A stretch of DNA of 64,000 bases from Taibaiella sp. (lineage in GTDB: Bacteria; Bacteroidota; Bacteroidia; Chitinophagales; Chitinophagaceae): the NCBI GenBank assembly GCA_013815385.1, contig JACDGL010000007.1, positions 1-64,000 of the forward strand, given 5' to 3'. Under the pieces are notes generated by a model. That model saw only the letters and a program-made list of their open reading frames with translations. It was not told where the DNA came from and did no database searches. Below, piece by piece: positions 25,203 through 34,922 of this stretch. Position 1 is the first letter of the stretch. Every line of letters begins with the position of its first letter. Both the position numbers and the translations under genes were made by a program.

Positions 25203-26036
25203 TCAGGAGATATTTGATGCTACAGTGGTAGCACCGTAATGTGCGCTGTTTAGTTCCGCATTAGCCTGCTCTGCAGATTCTATGGGCACAAAGGATGATA
25301 GCGCCTCTCCCTTGCCTTTACGCACGGCCGTAGTATGCTCAAAATGGGCCGATGGCTTCCGGTCCGCTGTTACTATTGTCCACCCGTCTTCCAGTGTTTC
25401 CACATCTTTGGTACCCAGGTTTATCATAGGTTCTATTGCTAGTACCATGCCTTCCTTCAGGCGCTTGCCATCGCCCCTGCGGCCATAGTTAGGTACCTGT
25501 GGTTCCTCATGCAGCTTGCGGCCTACACCATGCCCTACCAGCTCGCGTACCACTCCGTAGCCATTGTCTTTAGCAGTGTACTGCTCTACCGCAAAGGATA
25601 TGTCCCCAACACGGTTCTCTGCCTTAGCTTGTAGTATTCCCCTCACCAGCGATTCTTTAGTTATTCGCAGCAGCTTCAGCACTTCCGGTTTCACATTGCC
25701 TATTGCAAAGGTATAAGCGTGGTCGCCATGAAATCCATTCATAAACACACCGCAATCTACCGATACTATATCGCCGTCTTTTAACTCATAGGCGCCTGGA
25801 AAACCATGTACTACCTGCTCATTAACTGATATGCACAACGCATAAGGATAGCCATTATAGCCTTTAAAAGAAGGGGACCCACCATTGCTGCGTATATATT
25901 CCTCCGCCATTTTATCAACAGAGGCAGTGGTAATACCGGGCTTTAAAAATTTTGCCACCTCTGTTAAGGTGGCAGTAACCATTAAAGCACTTTTTCTGAT
26001 GAGTTCTATCTCATCATGTGTTCTGATATTGATCAT
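25203..26036 (-). CDS. map: Type I methionine aminopeptidase
   Basis: The 277-residue product removes the initiator methionine from new proteins. The five metal ligands are visible: Asp in VSVDCGVF, Asp in HGDHAYTF, His in GHGVGRKLHE, Glu in AIEPMIN and Glu in HFEHTTAV. The C-terminal tail of about 20 residues after the catalytic domain is extra. It is 14 bases downstream of secY, the usual Bacteroidota order, but the operon stops here: infA, rpmJ and rpsM do not follow. Confidence 0.95.
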   Translation of the reverse strand: MINIRTHDEIELIRKSALMVTATLTEVAKFLKPGITTASVDKMAEEYIRSNGGSPSFKGYNGYPYALCISVNEQVVHGFPGAYELKDGDIVSVDCGVFMNGFHGDHAYTFAIGNVKPEVLKLLRITKESLVRGILQAKAENRVGDISFAVEQYTAKDNGYGVVRELVGHGVGRKLHEEPQVPNYGRRGDGKRLKEGMVLAIEPMINLGTKDVETLEDGWTIVTADRKPSAHFEHTTAVRKGKGEALSSFVPIESAEQANAELNSAHYGATTVASNIS

Positions 26037-26050
26037 ACTCAGGTAGTCAG

Positions 26051-27415
26051 TTATATAGGCGTATTGGCTGTACCTACTGCGGTAGTGCTACGGCCCGATA
26101 TACGTCCTGTTTTCATCAGGCCATCGTAATGGCGCATCAGCAGGTAGCTTTCCACTTGCTGTAGTGTGTCCAGTATTACGCCCACACCTATCAGCATAGA
26201 AGTACCACCGTAGAATGAAGCAAAACCACTGGTAACGCCCAGCATTTTAGCTATCCCGGGCAATATACCTGCTATAGCCAGAAATACAGCGCCAGGGAAA
26301 GTGATACGATCCATGATGGTAGCTATATAGTTAGCGGTTGGCTCACCTGGTTTCACACCTGGTATAAAGCTGTTGTTACGTTTCAGGTTATCCGCCATTT
26401 CTGTCGGGTTAAAGATAAGGGCAGTATAGAAGTAAGTAAATGCTATTACCATTACTGCATAGATCAGGTTGTACCACAATGAGGTATAATCGCTCAATGC
26501 ACTTACTATACCGGCGGTCTTTTCACTGCTGGCAAATCCTGCCAGTGTTGCTGGTATGAACATGATAGCCTGTGCAAATATGATAGGCATTACACCTGCA
26601 GAGTTCACTTTCAAAGGAATAAAATCGCGTGAGCCGGATACTTCGCGTGCTGCATTCGTGCTGCCTATTATACGGCGCGCATAGTTAAGCGGTATTCGTC
26701 TTACACCCTGCGTCAGCAATATCAGTCCCACAATTACAGCTATAAAGAAGGCCATTTCTATCAGGAATATTAACAGTCCGCCACCGCCGCCTAAATTCTT
26801 GGCGTGGAATTCCTGCATCAGTGACTGGGGAAGACGAGCCAGGATACCCACCATGATGATGAGTGAAGTACCATTGCCTATGCCTTTATCAGTTATTTTT
26901 TCACCCATCCACATTACAAAGAGGGTACCTGCGGTAAGCACTACTACTGTAGATAACCAAAACATGAATACACTATATTCGGGCACTAAAGCCGCAGCGT
27001 ATTGTGGTGTGCGCAGGTAAGCAACATAAGCGCTTGCCTGGAAGGCTGTAACAGCAACTGTCAGGTAGCGGGTGTATTGGTTTATTTTGCGTCTGCCGCT
27101 TTCTTCCTTCTGCATCTTGGCAACAGCAGGTATTACGATACCGGCAAGCTGCATAAAGATCGAAGCAGAGATATAAGGCATTACACCTAATGCAAAAATA
27201 GATGCTCGGCTAAATGCACCGCCGGCAAACATATTCAGTATACCCAGCAGGCCACCAGGGCCATTGTTATCAGCTATCTGGGTGGGGTTTATGCCTGGCA
27301 GGGTTATGTAGCAGCCTATACGGTATACAAATACAAGCAGGATAGTATATAAGATACGCTTACGGAGCTCGTCTATGCTCCAAATATTCTTAAGCGTTTC
27401 GATTAGTTTCTTCAC
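26051..27415 (-). CDS. secY: Protein translocase subunit SecY
   Basis: The 454-residue product is SecY, the ten-helix pore of the Sec translocon. Signatures include the first helix RILYTILLVFVYRIGCYITLPGI, FALGVMPYISASIFMQL, and LNYARRIIG followed by a loop, then ANYIATIMDRITFPGAVFL and the C-terminal YGGTSMLIGVGVILDTLQQVESYLLMRHYDG. It lies downstream of rplO across an 86-base gap holding a hairpin. It acts in the inner membrane with SecE, SecG and the ribosome. Confidence 0.97.
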   Translation of the reverse strand: MKKLIETLKNIWSIDELRKRILYTILLVFVYRIGCYITLPGINPTQIADNNGPGGLLGILNMFAGGAFSRASIFALGVMPYISASIFMQLAGIVIPAVAKMQKEESGRRKINQYTRYLTVAVTAFQASAYVAYLRTPQYAAALVPEYSVFMFWLSTVVVLTAGTLFVMWMGEKITDKGIGNGTSLIIMVGILARLPQSLMQEFHAKNLGGGGGLLIFLIEMAFFIAVIVGLILLTQGVRRIPLNYARRIIGSTNAAREVSGSRDFIPLKVNSAGVMPIIFAQAIMFIPATLAGFASSEKTAGIVSALSDYTSLWYNLIYAVMVIAFTYFYTALIFNPTEMADNLKRNNSFIPGVKPGEPTANYIATIMDRITFPGAVFLAIAGILPGIAKMLGVTSGFASFYGGTSMLIGVGVILDTLQQVESYLLMRHYDGLMKTGRISGRSTTAVGTANTPI

Positions 27416-27456
27416 AGGAACTGATGTTGGTCAAAAATGAAATGCGAATAAACGAT

Positions 27457-27486
27457 AAAAGACGCACTTCTCCAAATGCGTCTTTT
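27457..27486 (-). terminator. Hairpin between rplO and secY (possible attenuator)
   Basis: A perfect 10-base-pair stem (AAAAGACGCA with TGCGTCTTTT, 10-base loop) is followed by TTTT then ATCG on the minus strand. It lies between the rplO stop and the secY start, inside a continuous operon. It could lower secY-map expression relative to the ribosomal genes. Confidence 0.45.
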
Positions 27487-27501
27487 GTGTATGCAGTTGT
27501 A

Positions 27502-27948
27502 TTAGATTACCTCTATAGTGGCACCGGCTTTTTCTATAGCTTCTTTAGCTTTAGCGCTGGCAGCATTCACTTTAAATGGTATAGTAGCTTTCAGTTCACC
27601 GTTGCCAAGTATCTTCACAAGGTCAGTACGGTTGATGAGGCCATTGATATATAAGTTATCTGGAGTAAATTCTGTAATGCCGTATTTTTCAATAAGGAAA
27701 TCCAGCTGGCCCAGGTTGAAGACTTTATAATCTACACGGTTCGGGTTTTTAAAACCGCGCTTAGGCATACGGCGCTGTATCGGCATCTGTCCGCCTTCGT
27801 GTCCTTTCTTAGCCTGGTAGCCGGTACGTGATTGCTGGCCTTTGTTACCTTTTGTAGCAGTACCACCATGGCCGCTACCTTCACCACGGCCTATACGTTT
27901 TGTCTTGTGTGTTGAGCCTTCAGCAGGCTTCAGATTGTGCAGTTGCAT
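27502..27948 (-). CDS. rplO: Ribosomal protein L15 (uL15)
   Basis: The 148-residue product is L15: MQLHNLKPAEGSTHKTKRIG at the start, the Gly-rich GEGSGHGGTATKGNKGQQSRTG, then FEGGQ-type EGGQMPIQRRMPKRGF. It is a full-length large-subunit protein that binds 23S rRNA. It lies 60 bases downstream of rpmD. A hairpin follows before secY. Confidence 0.97.
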   Translation of the reverse strand: MQLHNLKPAEGSTHKTKRIGRGEGSGHGGTATKGNKGQQSRTGYQAKKGHEGGQMPIQRRMPKRGFKNPNRVDYKVFNLGQLDFLIEKYGITEFTPDNLYINGLINRTDLVKILGNGELKATIPFKVNAASAKAKEAIEKAGATIEVI

Positions 27949-28008
27949 TGTATTACAATTTTTGAACTTGCGCGGAATGTATAACCGCTCGCAAATCAGG
28001 TTGAAAAT

Positions 28009-28191
28009 TTATTTTACCTCTTCTACTTTCACCAGGTGGTGTACAGCCTTTACCATACCCAATATCTGGGGGGTCGCTTCTACCTCTACGGTATTGTGCA
28101 TCTTACGCAGGCCCAGCGCCTTTAGTGTGCGCTTTTGGCGTTCAGCACGGTCTATCCCGCTTCTCACCTGTGTTATTTTTATCTTAGCCAT
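28009..28191 (-). CDS. rpmD: Ribosomal protein L30 (uL30)
   Basis: The 60-residue product is L30: [20 protein letters not shown], then [19 protein letters not shown]. Full length for bacterial L30. It is 107 bases downstream of rpsE, a wide gap for this operon. Confidence 0.96.
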   Translation of the reverse strand: MAKIKITQVRSGIDRAERQKRTLKALGLRKMHNTVEVEATPQILGMVKAVHHLVKVEEVK

Positions 28192-28298
28192 GGCTATGTT
28201 ATATTCAAAAAGTTAGATCAAAATTTATAAGCCCTCTGCTCAAAAGAATAATTCAAGAATTTTTTCGCTTTTTTGAATTTTTACTTTTGACCTATTTG

Positions 28299-28817
28299 TT
28301 ACCCGTTAAATACTTTTTTCAGGCTTATGTTGCGGTTCTTTGCTACCTGTATAGGTTCACGTAGCATGCTCAGCGCCAGGAAGGTAGCCTTCACCACATT
28401 ATGCGGGTTAGCTGATCCTAATGACTTAGAAAGTACGTCAGTAATACCTGCTGCTTCCAGTACAGCACGCATGCTGCCTCCGGCTATTACACCGGTACCG
28501 GGAGCTGCTGGTTTTATAAGCACTTTAGCAGCGCCTTCTTTTGCCAGCTGGTCATGAGGTATAGTACCATTCATTACAGGTACTTTTATAAGGTTCTTCT
28601 TAGCGTCGTCTATTCCTTTAGTTATTGCTTCCTGCACTTCTTTGGCTTTGCCCAGGCCATGGCCTACTACGCCACTGCCATTGCCTACTACCACCAGTGC
28701 CGAGAAACTGAATGCACGGCCACCTTTTGTGGTCTTTACCACACGGTTGATAGCAACTACCTTTTCGTGTAGTTCCAGGTCTCCACCTTTAATGCGGGAT
28801 ATTTGTGTTTTCGCCAT
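28299..28817 (-). CDS. rpsE: Ribosomal protein S5 (uS5)
   Basis: The 172-residue product is S5 with the conserved [40 protein letters not shown]-type region and [25 protein letters not shown]. It sits in the small subunit near the decoding site and mRNA entry. It lies 92 bases downstream of rplR. Confidence 0.97.
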   Translation of the reverse strand: MAKTQISRIKGGDLELHEKVVAINRVVKTTKGGRAFSFSALVVVGNGSGVVGHGLGKAKEVQEAITKGIDDAKKNLIKVPVMNGTIPHDQLAKEGAAKVLIKPAAPGTGVIAGGSMRAVLEAAGITDVLSKSLGSANPHNVVKATFLALSMLREPIQVAKNRNISLKKVFNG

Positions 28818-28909
28818 TTTGTTGTATTTGATGCTGTGGGTTTGCTAAGCAAGAATCACAACACAAGTTTTAATATTTTATAAATAAACCGGTAGTGCCG
28901 GCTATCAAT

Positions 28910-29269
28910 TTAGAATTTCAATCCACCTTCACGTGCACCATCGGCTACTGCCTTTACGCGTCCATGATACAAATAACCCCCGCGGTCAAACACGCAGGAA
29001 TCTAAACCCAGCGCTACAGCCTTCTGTGCCAGTGCTTTTCCTACCAGTGCAGATTTTTCTGTTTTAGTTCCGCCTTGTGCAGCTATATCTTTTTCACGAG
29101 AGCTTGCAGAAGCCAGTGTAGTACCGGTAGCATCATCTATAAGCTGTGCATATATATCCTTATTACTGCGAAATACAGATAAGCGGGGCTTTACAGCAGC
29201 ACCACGTATCTTTCCGCGTATGCGCCAGCGTAGTTTCTGGCGGCGTATTACTTTTTGAGCGTATGGCAT
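28910..29269 (-). CDS. rplR: Ribosomal protein L18 (uL18)
   Basis: The 119-residue product is L18, the 5S rRNA-binding protein: [36 protein letters not shown] and the C-terminal [24 protein letters not shown]. It lies 115 bases downstream of rplF. Confidence 0.97.
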   Translation of the reverse strand: MPYAQKVIRRQKLRWRIRGKIRGAAVKPRLSVFRSNKDIYAQLIDDATGTTLASASSREKDIAAQGGTKTEKSALVGKALAQKAVALGLDSCVFDRGGYLYHGRVKAVADGAREGGLKF

Positions 29270-29384
29270 TTTTTCTGTTTTTACGGGCTCAGTTTGTTTC
29301 CAAATTGGCTACCGGAGATTTACTAAAATTTTATATAAGGCAATTGCCATCCTCATTAAGTAATGAAGATGGCAATCAGTATTA

Positions 29385-29939
29385 TTATTTACCAGCTGAT
29401 TTACCAGCTTTTCTGCGTACCACTTCACCAGCGTAACGTACACCCTTACCCTTGTATGGTTCAGGTTTGCGCAGGCCGCGTATTTTGGCGGCTACCTGGC
29501 CCAGCAATTGCTTATCAAGCGATTCCAGGACGATCCTTGGGTTCTGGCCTTTTTCAGCTATTGCAGATGCTTTTATTTCTTTCGGCAGGTCTACTATTAT
29601 GTTGTGCGAGAAACCAAGTGCCAGGTCTATCTGTTGTCCCTGTACTGTAGCGCGGTAACCCACACCTACAAGTTCCAGTTCGCGCTTGAAGCCTTCTGTC
29701 ACTCCAACCATCATATTCGCTATCAGTGCGCGGTACAGGCCATGCAATGCACGGTGGCGTATCTGGTCTGTAGGGCGTTCTATAACTATCTGGTCGTTTT
29801 CTATTACGATCTTTATATCACGGTCTATCGCTTGCTTCAGTTCACCTTTAGGGCCTTTCAGCACTATTTCATTTGTTGGTGTTACGGTGGCCGTCACACC
29901 CTTTGCCATTGTTACTGGCTTTTTACCTATACGAGACAT
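29385..29939 (-). CDS. rplF: Ribosomal protein L6 (uL6)
   Basis: The 184-residue product is L6 with two similar domains: SRIGKKPVTMAKGVTATVT at the start, and the C-terminal LLGQVAAKIRGLRKPEPYKG plus GKGVRYAGEVVRRKAGK. It binds 23S rRNA near the sarcin-ricin loop. It lies 103 bases downstream of rpsH. Confidence 0.97.
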   Translation of the reverse strand: MSRIGKKPVTMAKGVTATVTPTNEIVLKGPKGELKQAIDRDIKIVIENDQIVIERPTDQIRHRALHGLYRALIANMMVGVTEGFKRELELVGVGYRATVQGQQIDLALGFSHNIIVDLPKEIKASAIAEKGQNPRIVLESLDKQLLGQVAAKIRGLRKPEPYKGKGVRYAGEVVRRKAGKSAGK

Positions 29940-30042
29940 CGTATGTAGATTTTATTATGTTACTTATTAGAGACAGACCGTTCAGCTTGTATAGGCTCAG
30001 CTTAATGTATCTTCCCCTTTGTTTATTATTACTATCTTAATA

Positions 30043-30441
30043 CTAGTAGATGTAGCACATTACCTCACCACCTACATTCTGTGTGCGCGCTTCCTTATCG
30101 GTCATTACACCTTTAGATGTAGATACCACTGCTATACCAAGGCCATTTTTTACACGGCGTATTTCGTTTGGTTTAGCATACTGGCGCAGACCCGGACGGC
30201 TTACACGTTGCAGGTTTTTAATAGCTGGTTCTTTGCTCTCAGCATCGTACTTCAGTGCTATCTTTATAAGGCCTTGCTTGCTATCGTCTTCAAATTTGTA
30301 TTTCAGTATATAGCCTTTGTCATAAAGGATCTCTGTTATACGCTTTTTAACATTAGACGCCGGAATTTCCACTATGCGGTGGCGGGCCATCTGTGCATTA
30401 CGGATACGGGTCAGGTAGTCTGCTATAGGATCTGTTACCAT
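30043..30441 (-). CDS. rpsH: Ribosomal protein S8 (uS8)
   Basis: The 132-residue product is S8: MVTDPIADYLTRIRNAQMAR at the start and the C-terminal GLGIAVVSTSKGVMTDKEAR. It binds 16S rRNA early in assembly; in E. coli it represses the spc operon, but no matching control site was identified here. It lies 103 bases downstream of rpsN. Confidence 0.97.
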   Translation of the reverse strand: MVTDPIADYLTRIRNAQMARHRIVEIPASNVKKRITEILYDKGYILKYKFEDDSKQGLIKIALKYDAESKEPAIKNLQRVSRPGLRQYAKPNEIRRVKNGLGIAVVSTSKGVMTDKEARTQNVGGEVMCYIY

Positions 30442-30544
30442 TATTGTATATTAAATATTGTAAATAAATTTGTTACTAGTATCAGGATATAATTACTCCC
30501 GACTTTGAAACGCTCATTCCTTTCTCCAATAAGGGGTCAGGGTT

Positions 30545-30814
30545 TTACCAGCTTGCTTTACGGACACCTGGTATTTTGCCATCAAGAGCCATGTCGCGGA
30601 ACATATTGCGGCACATACCAAACTGGCGCATATACCCACGTGGGCGGCCGGTCAGTTGGCAACGGTTCTTCAGGCGTACAGCCGAAGAATTTTTTGGCAT
30701 CTTGTCCAGCGCAGCGTAGTCACCGGCAGCTTTCAGGGCAGCACGCTTTTCAGCATACTGGGCTACCATTTTCTCACGTTTGCGTTGGCGGGCTTTTACT
30801 GATTCTTTTGCCAT
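30545..30814 (-). CDS. rpsN: Ribosomal protein S14 (uS14), zinc-free type
   Basis: The 89-residue product is the long, C-minus form of S14: [20 protein letters not shown] at the start and [20 protein letters not shown] in the middle. It has single cysteines, not the two CxxC pairs of the zinc-binding short form. It lies 16 bases downstream of rplE. Confidence 0.97.
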   Translation of the reverse strand: MAKESVKARQRKREKMVAQYAEKRAALKAAGDYAALDKMPKNSSAVRLKNRCQLTGRPRGYMRQFGMCRNMFRDMALDGKIPGVRKASW

Positions 30815-30830
30815 GTTTCTTTATTCAGAA

Positions 30831-31406
30831 TTATTGATTGTCTTTCTTAACGTTTTTAAAAGGCATACCCAGCTCTTTCAGCAGTTCGTATGCTTCTTCA
30901 TTGTTCTTCGCTGTAGTTACAAAAGTGATATCCATACCACTAATGCGGCTTAGCTTGTCTATATTTATTTCCGGGAAGATGATCTGCTCGGTAATACCCA
31001 TAGTATAGTTACCACGGCCATCAAATGATTTATCATTGATTCCTTTAAAGTCACGTACACGTGGCAGCGTTACTGCTATAAAACGGTCCAGGAATTCAAG
31101 CATATTCACACCACGCAGCGTTACACGGCAGCCTATCGGCATGTCTTTACGCAGTTTGAAGTTAGATATGTCTTTCTTAGACATGGTAGGTACAGCCTTC
31201 TGGCCCGATACCATGGTCATTTCATTCACGGCCTCATCTATCATTTTCTTGTCCGATACGGAGCCTTTCACACCCTGGTTCAGGCATATCTTCACAAGGC
31301 GGGGGCACTGCATAACAGTGGTATACCCGAATTTCTTCATTAAGGCAGGTATTACTTCCTCCTTATATTTTTTACTTAAACGAGGTGTATATATTGTGTT
31401 TGCCAT
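30831..31406 (-). CDS. rplE: Ribosomal protein L5 (uL5)
   Basis: The 191-residue product is L5, which contacts 5S r[23 protein letters not shown] near the start, [17 protein letters not shown] in the middle, and [20 protein letters not shown]. Its ATG overlaps the rplX stop by one base (TAATG), so translation is coupled. Confidence 0.97.
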   Translation of the reverse strand: MANTIYTPRLSKKYKEEVIPALMKKFGYTTVMQCPRLVKICLNQGVKGSVSDKKMIDEAVNEMTMVSGQKAVPTMSKKDISNFKLRKDMPIGCRVTLRGVNMLEFLDRFIAVTLPRVRDFKGINDKSFDGRGNYTMGITEQIIFPEINIDKLSRISGMDITFVTTAKNNEEAYELLKELGMPFKNVKKDNQ

Positions 31407-31744
31407 TATTTAACCTCCTCACCTGATTTTTTAGAGATACGTACAAATTTACCTTCAGTGCGTTCGCGCTTAATGCGTGACGGACCTTTTGATTTAGCAT
31501 CCCACAGCATCACATTTGATATGTGGATCGATGCCTCTTCTTTTACAATGCCACCCTGTGGGTTCTGGGCATTGGGCTTCAGGTGCTTGGTTATCATATT
31601 CACACCTTCCAGAAGCACACGGCTTTCAGTTGGGTATACGGCCAGCACTTTGCATGGTTTGGTGCGGTTCTTGTCATCACCGGCTATCACAACCACGTTG
31701 TCGCCTTTCTTGATATTAAACTTAGGTTTGAATCTCTTTTTCAC
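31406..31744 (-). CDS. rplX: Ribosomal protein L24 (uL24)
   Basis: The 112-residue product is L24: [20 protein letters not shown] (KOW domain), then [15 protein letters not shown] and [10 protein letters not shown]. It starts large-subunit assembly. Its stop shares a base with the rplE start. Confidence 0.97.
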   Translation of the reverse strand: MKKRFKPKFNIKKGDNVVVIAGDDKNRTKPCKVLAVYPTESRVLLEGVNMITKHLKPNAQNPQGGIVKEEASIHISNVMLWDAKSKGPSRIKRERTEGKFVRISKKSGEEVK

Positions 31745-31810
31745 TGTTACTTATGAATTAAGTTGTTGCTATACAGCCATTTCCTAACGGGCTGCAAAAG
31801 TACAACATTT

Positions 31811-32179
31811 TTACAATACTTCGGGGGCTAGGGAAACAATTTTCATGTACCCCTTATCACGTAGCTCACGCGCTACCGGACCGAATATACGGGTACCTCT
31901 GGGTTCGTCTGAGTTGTTAAGCAGTACTACGGCATTATCATCAAAGCTGATGTAAGAGCCATCTTTGCGGCGCAGTTTGTTCTTAGTGCGCACTATAACG
32001 GCTTTAGAAACAGTACCTTTCTTTATACCACCCGCAGGGATAGCATCCTTCACGGTTACCACTATCTTATCACCTATACCGGCAAATGACTGTCCCGAAT
32101 TGCCCAACACGCGTATGCAAAGCACTTCCTTTGCCCCACTGTTATCGGCTACACTGAGCCGGGATTCTTGTTGTATCAT
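31811..32179 (-). CDS. rplN: Ribosomal protein L14 (uL14)
   Basis: The 122-residue product is L14: [20 protein letters not shown] at the start, [20 protein letters not shown] in the middle, and [20 protein letters not shown] at the end. Full length. It lies 11 bases downstream of rpsQ. Confidence 0.98.
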   Translation of the reverse strand: MIQQESRLSVADNSGAKEVLCIRVLGNSGQSFAGIGDKIVVTVKDAIPAGGIKKGTVSKAVIVRTKNKLRRKDGSYISFDDNAVVLLNNSDEPRGTRIFGPVARELRDKGYMKIVSLAPEVL

Positions 32180-32190
32180 CTTAGAATGAG

Positions 32191-32460
32191 TTACTTAGCT
32201 TTTTCAATAATTTCTACCAGGCGCCATCTTTTGGTTTTACTCATAGGGCGCGTTTCCATGATACGAACTACATCGCCTGTACCGGCTGTGTTCTGTTCGT
32301 CATGGGCATGTAGCTTTGTTGTTTTCTTCAAAAACTTACCGTAGATCGGGTGTTTTATCTTACGCTCTACAGCTACAGTTATGGTTTTAGCCATCTTGTC
32401 GCTGCTCACGATCCCGATACGGGTTTTTCTGCTTTTCCTGTCAGTTGTCATGTTTGACAT
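32191..32460 (-). CDS. rpsQ: Ribosomal protein S17 (uS17)
   Basis: The 89-residue product is S17: [20 protein letters not shown], then [19 protein letters not shown] and the C-terminal [18 protein letters not shown] second ATG at 32451 would give [11 protein letters not shown], an equally plausible start. It lies 10 bases downstream of rpmC. Confidence 0.96.
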   Translation of the reverse strand: MSNMTTDRKSRKTRIGIVSSDKMAKTITVAVERKIKHPIYGKFLKKTTKLHAHDEQNTAGTGDVVRIMETRPMSKTKRWRLVEIIEKAK

Positions 32461-32470
32461 ATTATTTTTA

Positions 32471-32683
32471 TTAGAAACCTAATGCTCTTTTACGCTGTTC
32501 TGTTTTCATACGCGCTATTGTGCGGCGTATCTGGCGGATAGAAAGCGGGTTTTCGATCGGATTTACTGCGTGGCTGAAGTGTAATTTCTTCAGGCTCAGT
32601 TCTTCCTCGCTGATCCGGCTTGTCAATCCCTGATCATCAAGTGAGCGGTAATCCTCAACCTTCGCCTTTTTTGCTTTTGCCAT
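32471..32683 (-). CDS. rpmC: Ribosomal protein L29 (uL29)
   Basis: The 70-residue product is L29: [20 protein letters not shown], then the two-helix core [20 protein letters not shown] and [17 protein letters not shown]. It sits near the tunnel exit. It lies 70 bases downstream of rplP. Confidence 0.96.
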   Translation of the reverse strand: MAKAKKAKVEDYRSLDDQGLTSRISEEELSLKKLHFSHAVNPIENPLSIRQIRRTIARMKTEQRKRALGF

Positions 32684-32753
32684 TGTCTGCTATTTTAATA
32701 TTTTTATCGTTTTATGATGCCGTTCTGCAGTCTTGCAGCGTTTATCATATGTA

Positions 32754-33185
32754 TTATACTGCTACTGCTTCTACGTGGTCCCTGCGTGTTACAAATTTGG
32801 TACGGATAGGGAGTTTTTGTGCTGCCAGTTCCATAGCCTCTCTTGCCACTATTTCAGTTACGCCATCCATTTCAAACATGATAACACCTGGTTTCACAAC
32901 TGCTGCCCAGAATTCAAGGTTACCCTTACCTTTACCCATACGCACTTCCTGTGGCTTGCGGGTTATTGGCTTGTCAGGGAATATGCGTATCCATACATTA
33001 CCTTCACGTTTCATGTGGCGGGTCATTGCCTGGCGCGCAGCTTCTATCTGGCGGTTAGTTATCCACTTGGGTTCCATTGCCTTCAGTCCAAATGTACCGA
33101 ATGCTATAGTCGCACCACGTTGTGCATTACCTTTTATCCTGCCTTTATGTGCCTTACGGTGTTTTGTCTTTTTAGGTTGTAACAT
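32754..33185 (-). CDS. rplP: Ribosomal protein L16 (uL16)
   Basis: The 143-residue product is L16: [20 protein letters not shown] at the start, [20 protein letters not shown], and [20 protein letters not shown]. It is needed for A-site function. It lies 39 bases downstream of rpsC. Confidence 0.98.
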   Translation of the reverse strand: MLQPKKTKHRKAHKGRIKGNAQRGATIAFGTFGLKAMEPKWITNRQIEAARQAMTRHMKREGNVWIRIFPDKPITRKPQEVRMGKGKGNLEFWAAVVKPGVIMFEMDGVTEIVAREAMELAAQKLPIRTKFVTRRDHVEAVAV

Positions 33186-33224
33186 TGTTACAATATTTAT
33201 TGTATTCTAAAGAATATTATTAAA

Positions 33225-34061
33225 TTATCGGCGTCCTCCTCCTGTAGAGCCGCCGCCCTGCCTTCCGCCACCACGGCGTTCTCCGCCACGGTCGCTACCA
33301 CCACCGCCTCTGCGTTCTCCGGGACCACGCTCACTGCGCTCGCCGCCACGGCCACCTTCTGCCGGGAAGCCCGGTGCACGGTTACCACGGTTATCAGAGC
33401 CTGATGAGAAGTTCGGGTTCAGGTCACGTGTACCAAGTACTTCACCCTTACAGATCCATACTTTTATTCCTATTTTACCATATACGGTCATTGAGTATAC
33501 TGATGCATAATCAATATCCATACGGAAGGTATGTAATGGGGTGCGGCCTTGTTTAAATTCCTCGCTACGTGCTATTTCTGCACCTGCCAGGCGTCCACCT
33601 ACTTTTATCTTTATACCTTCAGCGCCCATACGCATTGCAGTAGAAACAGCCATTTTCACGGCACGCTTATAGCTTACGCGGCTTTCTATCTGGCGTGCTA
33701 TTGTTTCACCTACTATGTTTGCATCCAGTTCAGGGCGGCGTATCTCCATTATGTTGATCTGCACGTCATCCTTAGATGTAAGTTTCTTCAGTTCTTCCTT
33801 GATACGATCTACTTCCGTGCCACCCTTACCTATTATGATACCAGGTTTAGAAGTGTGGATAGTGATGATCAGCTTGCCCAGTGTACGTTCTATTACAATA
33901 CGGCTGATGCCGCCTTTGTTGATACGCGCATTCAGGTAAGTACGGATTTTGTAGTCTTCAACCAGTTTCTGACCAAAATCCTTCTTATCACCATACCACA
34001 TTGAGTCCCATCCGCGGATGATGCCCAACCTGTTACCTATAGGATTTGTTTTTTGACCCAT
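33225..34061 (-). CDS. rpsC: Ribosomal protein S3 (uS3) with RG-rich C-terminal tail
   Basis: The 278-residue product is S3: [20 protein letters not shown] at the start, a KH domain ([19 protein letters not shown]), and the C-terminal [25 protein letters not shown] part ending near residue 216. About 55 residues follow, dominated by Gly and Arg with RGGGGS-type units, and they have no counterpart in E. coli S3. The tail is basic and probably disordered. It lies 68 bases downstream of rplV. Confidence 0.96.
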   Translation of the reverse strand: MGQKTNPIGNRLGIIRGWDSMWYGDKKDFGQKLVEDYKIRTYLNARINKGGISRIVIERTLGKLIITIHTSKPGIIIGKGGTEVDRIKEELKKLTSKDDVQINIMEIRRPELDANIVGETIARQIESRVSYKRAVKMAVSTAMRMGAEGIKIKVGGRLAGAEIARSEEFKQGRTPLHTFRMDIDYASVYSMTVYGKIGIKVWICKGEVLGTRDLNPNFSSGSDNRGNRAPGFPAEGGRGGERSERGPGERRGGGGSDRGGERRGGGRQGGGSTGGGRR

Positions 34062-34129
34062 TTTGTATTATTGAGTTATTTACAATTTTTATTTTTATTC
34101 GAGGGTAGTTAACCAGAGCCTCTTTTTAT

Positions 34130-34492
34130 TTATGCTTTTACTGCTTCCGGTATGCGGCTATCTACTATAATAGTGATATGGTTACTCCGCTTGCGCACAC
34201 GGTAAGCGCGGCCTTGTGGTGCAGGGCGCATACGTTTCAGCATACGGCCACCATCTACCATTATTATTTTCACATACAGGTTAGCGCCGGCTACATCCAC
34301 GCCTTCATTCTTTACACTCCAGTTGGCAACTGCACTCAGCAATAGCTTTTCCAGGGGTACAGACGGGTGCTTAGTGCTGAATTTTAAAGTATTCAACGCA
34401 TTTTCTACATCCATGCCACGTATCAGATCCGCCAGAAGGCGCATTTTGCGGGGCGATGTAGGATTATTTCGTAAGCGAGCTACAGCTTCCAT
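34130..34492 (-). CDS. rplV: Ribosomal protein L22 (uL22)
   Basis: The 120-residue product is L22: [20 protein letters not shown] near the start, [15 protein letters not shown], and the beta-hairpin end [23 protein letters not shown]. It lines the peptide exit tunnel. It is 113 bases downstream of rpsS; that gap holds a GC-rich hairpin. Confidence 0.97.
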   Translation of the reverse strand: MEAVARLRNNPTSPRKMRLLADLIRGMDVENALNTLKFSTKHPSVPLEKLLLSAVANWSVKNEGVDVAGANLYVKIIMVDGGRMLKRMRPAPQGRAYRVRKRSNHITIIVDSRIPEAVKA

Positions 34493-34575
34493 TTTACTTT
34501 TATTTTTTTACTCCAAACCCTAAGGGCTTTCCGGAGTTTTATATTCAATTACTATTTCAAAATCTTCATCCCTAT

Positions 34576-34598
34576 CTCCCCTTCAGGGGCCCGGGGGT
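34576..34598. repeat. GC-rich palindromic relic between rpsS and rplV
   Basis: CCCC-TTCA-GGGG (34578-34589) is a short perfect hairpin followed by CCC-GGGGG. It stands out from the A/T-rich spacer. From memory, elements of the form CCCCTTCAGGGGxCGGGG recur between genes in several Bacteroidota genomes; this is the only clear copy in this window. Confidence 0.35.
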
Positions 34599-34605
34599 AT
34601 CCGGC

Positions 34606-34875
34606 TTATTGCTTGCTACCGCTGTGTCCTTTAAAGTTGCGTGTTGGCGCAAATTCACCCAGCTTGTGGCCTACCATGTATTCCGTTACATATACAGGAA
34701 TGAACTTATTCCCGTTGTGCACTGCAAATGTCTGGCCTACGAAATCAGGAGTAATGGTAGAGCGGCGGCTCCAGGTTTTTATAACACCCTTCTTTGCCTT
34801 GCCTTCCGTTACTGCTGCTACCTTACGGTCCAGCTTCGCATCTACATAAGGTCCTTTTTTAATTGAACGAGCCAT
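34606..34875 (-). CDS. rpsS: Ribosomal protein S19 (uS19)
   Basis: The 89-residue product is S19: [20 protein letters not shown], then [21 protein letters not shown] and [21 protein letters not shown]. It lies 47 bases downstream of rplB in the normal S10 order. Confidence 0.98.
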   Translation of the reverse strand: MARSIKKGPYVDAKLDRKVAAVTEGKAKKGVIKTWSRRSTITPDFVGQTFAVHNGNKFIPVYVTEYMVGHKLGEFAPTRNFKGHSGSKQ

Positions 34876-34922
34876 CTATTGTTACTTTTTTAACTCTTTA
34901 ACTTATTAACTATTTATAAACC

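Noticed and set aside
29508-29948. 146-residue + strand frame over rplF
   Set aside because: It is antisense to L6, Cys/Tyr/Phe-rich with no sense of a protein family, as are the other long + strand frames across the ribosomal block.
33197-33388. 63-residue frame on the minus strand inside the rpsC tail region
   Set aside because: It is an out-of-frame reading of the Gly/Arg-rich S3 tail; the Ala/Val-rich product is an artefact of the repetitive GC-rich codons.
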